The translations under genes and the position numbers were made by a program. A stretch of DNA of 64,000 bases, taken from NCBI GenBank assembly GCA_035048815.1, contig JAUCBN010000035.1, forward strand, positions 1,562,501 to 1,626,500, written 5' to 3'. Position 1 is the stretch's first letter, and the number at the start of each line of letters is the position of its first letter. The DNA is from Abelmoschus esculentus. Its lineage: Eukaryota; Streptophyta; Magnoliopsida; Malvales; Malvaceae. Below are positions 63,344-64,000 of this stretch, in pieces. The notes beneath the pieces were generated by a model. The model was not told where the DNA came from, made no database searches, and was given only the letters and a program-made list of their open reading frames with translations.

Positions 63344-64000
63344 GGCATAAAGATAATTTTATCCCTTAACGTTTATAATTTTTGTCTTTTTGGTCTTTAT
63401 TCTTTTTTGGGATAAATTTTGCTCTTAACCTATATCTTTTTGACAAATAGCTTATTTTTTAACACCATAGTAACTGGACCGCTAAAAATCTAACAATGAT
63501 GACATATTATATGCATATGATAATATATTTTAAATAATATGACATCTAACCTATTAAATATATATAATATAAATTTGTTCTAATATAAAATATAAAATAA
63601 TTAAAATTCAAATAAAATATTAAAATTAATTAATTCTAAAATAAAATACTATTAAACATTCTTAACCCTACGATAGAATTAAAATACTACCTAAAATAAA
63701 TTATTTTAGAATTAAATATTTTTTTAATATTTTATTTGAATTTTAATTATTTTATATTTTATATTATAATAAAATTATATTATATATATATTTGATTGGT
63801 AAGATGTCATTTTATTTAAAATATATTATCATATGCATATAACATGTCATCATTGTTAGATTTTTAACGGTCCAATTACCATGGTGTTAAAAAATAAGCT
63901 ATTTGTTAAAAAGATATAAGTTAAGGACAAAATTTATCCAAAAAATAAAATAAAAATCAAAACAATAAAATCATAAACGTAAAGAGTTAAAATTATCGTT
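63344..64000. mobile_element. Foldback element, copy 2 (runs to the window edge)
   Basis: Starts GGCATAAAGATAATTTTATC and repeats the order of motifs of copy 1 (CTTAACCTATATCTTTTTGA, then a long AT-rich arm, then the reverse complement). The right arm ends at about the window end (…AACGTAAAGAGTTAAAATTA). Same family as 61592-62346, with independent differences in both arms. Confidence 0.75.

Overview
This is nuclear DNA of a flowering plant, most likely a Malvaceae/Gossypium-type (cotton) eudicot genome. The genes are intron-rich with GT-AG junctions. Long AT-rich spacers separate them, and the families are plant-specific (PP2-type F-box, HSFB, BSK, HIPP, HPGT). The species is an inference from protein similarity and from the TGTAACACC...GGTTACA LTR type. 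No bacterial, viral, plastid or CRISPR content was recognised.

Layout: 0.1-0.8 kb holds a LINE-like zinc-knuckle scrap and a broken eIF2-alpha fragment. 1.7-3.7 kb (-) is a PP2-A13-like F-box gene. 4.8-7.4 kb (-) is a decayed PUX8-like UBX gene. 8.5-9.6 kb (-) is HSFB2b, with a perfect heat-shock element upstream. 12.4 kb (+) is a small unknown protein. 13.5-14.3 kb (-) is an actin-depolymerizing factor. 15.1-16.2 kb (-) is a B3-domain gene with repeated EAR motifs. A foldback-type MITE (17.2-17.9 kb) and a SINE (18.5 kb) follow. 21.7-26.0 kb (+) is a BSK7/8-like gene with a tRNA-His gene antisense in an intron. 26.5-30.3 kb (-) is a mitochondrial carrier with a very long N-terminus. 34.1-35.6 kb (-) is a five-exon gene of unknown function. 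39.8-45.2 kb (+) is an HPGT1-type galactosyltransferase pseudogene split by a 2.5-kb solo LTR. 46.5-47.8 kb (-) is RPS10. 51.1-51.8 kb (+) is a HIPP. 52.2-56.1 kb (-) is a 16-exon AAA ATPase. 57.5-59.5 kb (-) is a loricrin-like/'WRKY19-like' protein with ten 25-residue Cys/His repeats. The right end carries two related long palindromic (foldback) elements.

The genes are independent plant transcription units, not an operon. From memory of Arabidopsis, the gene order echoes several duplicated segments: At4g11440-11740 (carrier, HSFB2b, PUX8), At5g52360-53340 (ADF10, RPS10, HIPP, AAA ATPase, HPGT1) and At1g63500-64140 (BSK7, AAA ATPase, loricrin-like). This supports the family calls. I found no convincing novel multi-gene system. 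The most notable items are the LTR-disrupted HPGT1 copy with a TGACGTCA/W-box-rich LTR, the paired foldback elements, the antisense intronic tRNA-His and the multi-EAR B3 protein. Exon boundaries were read by eye and may be off by one or two bases.
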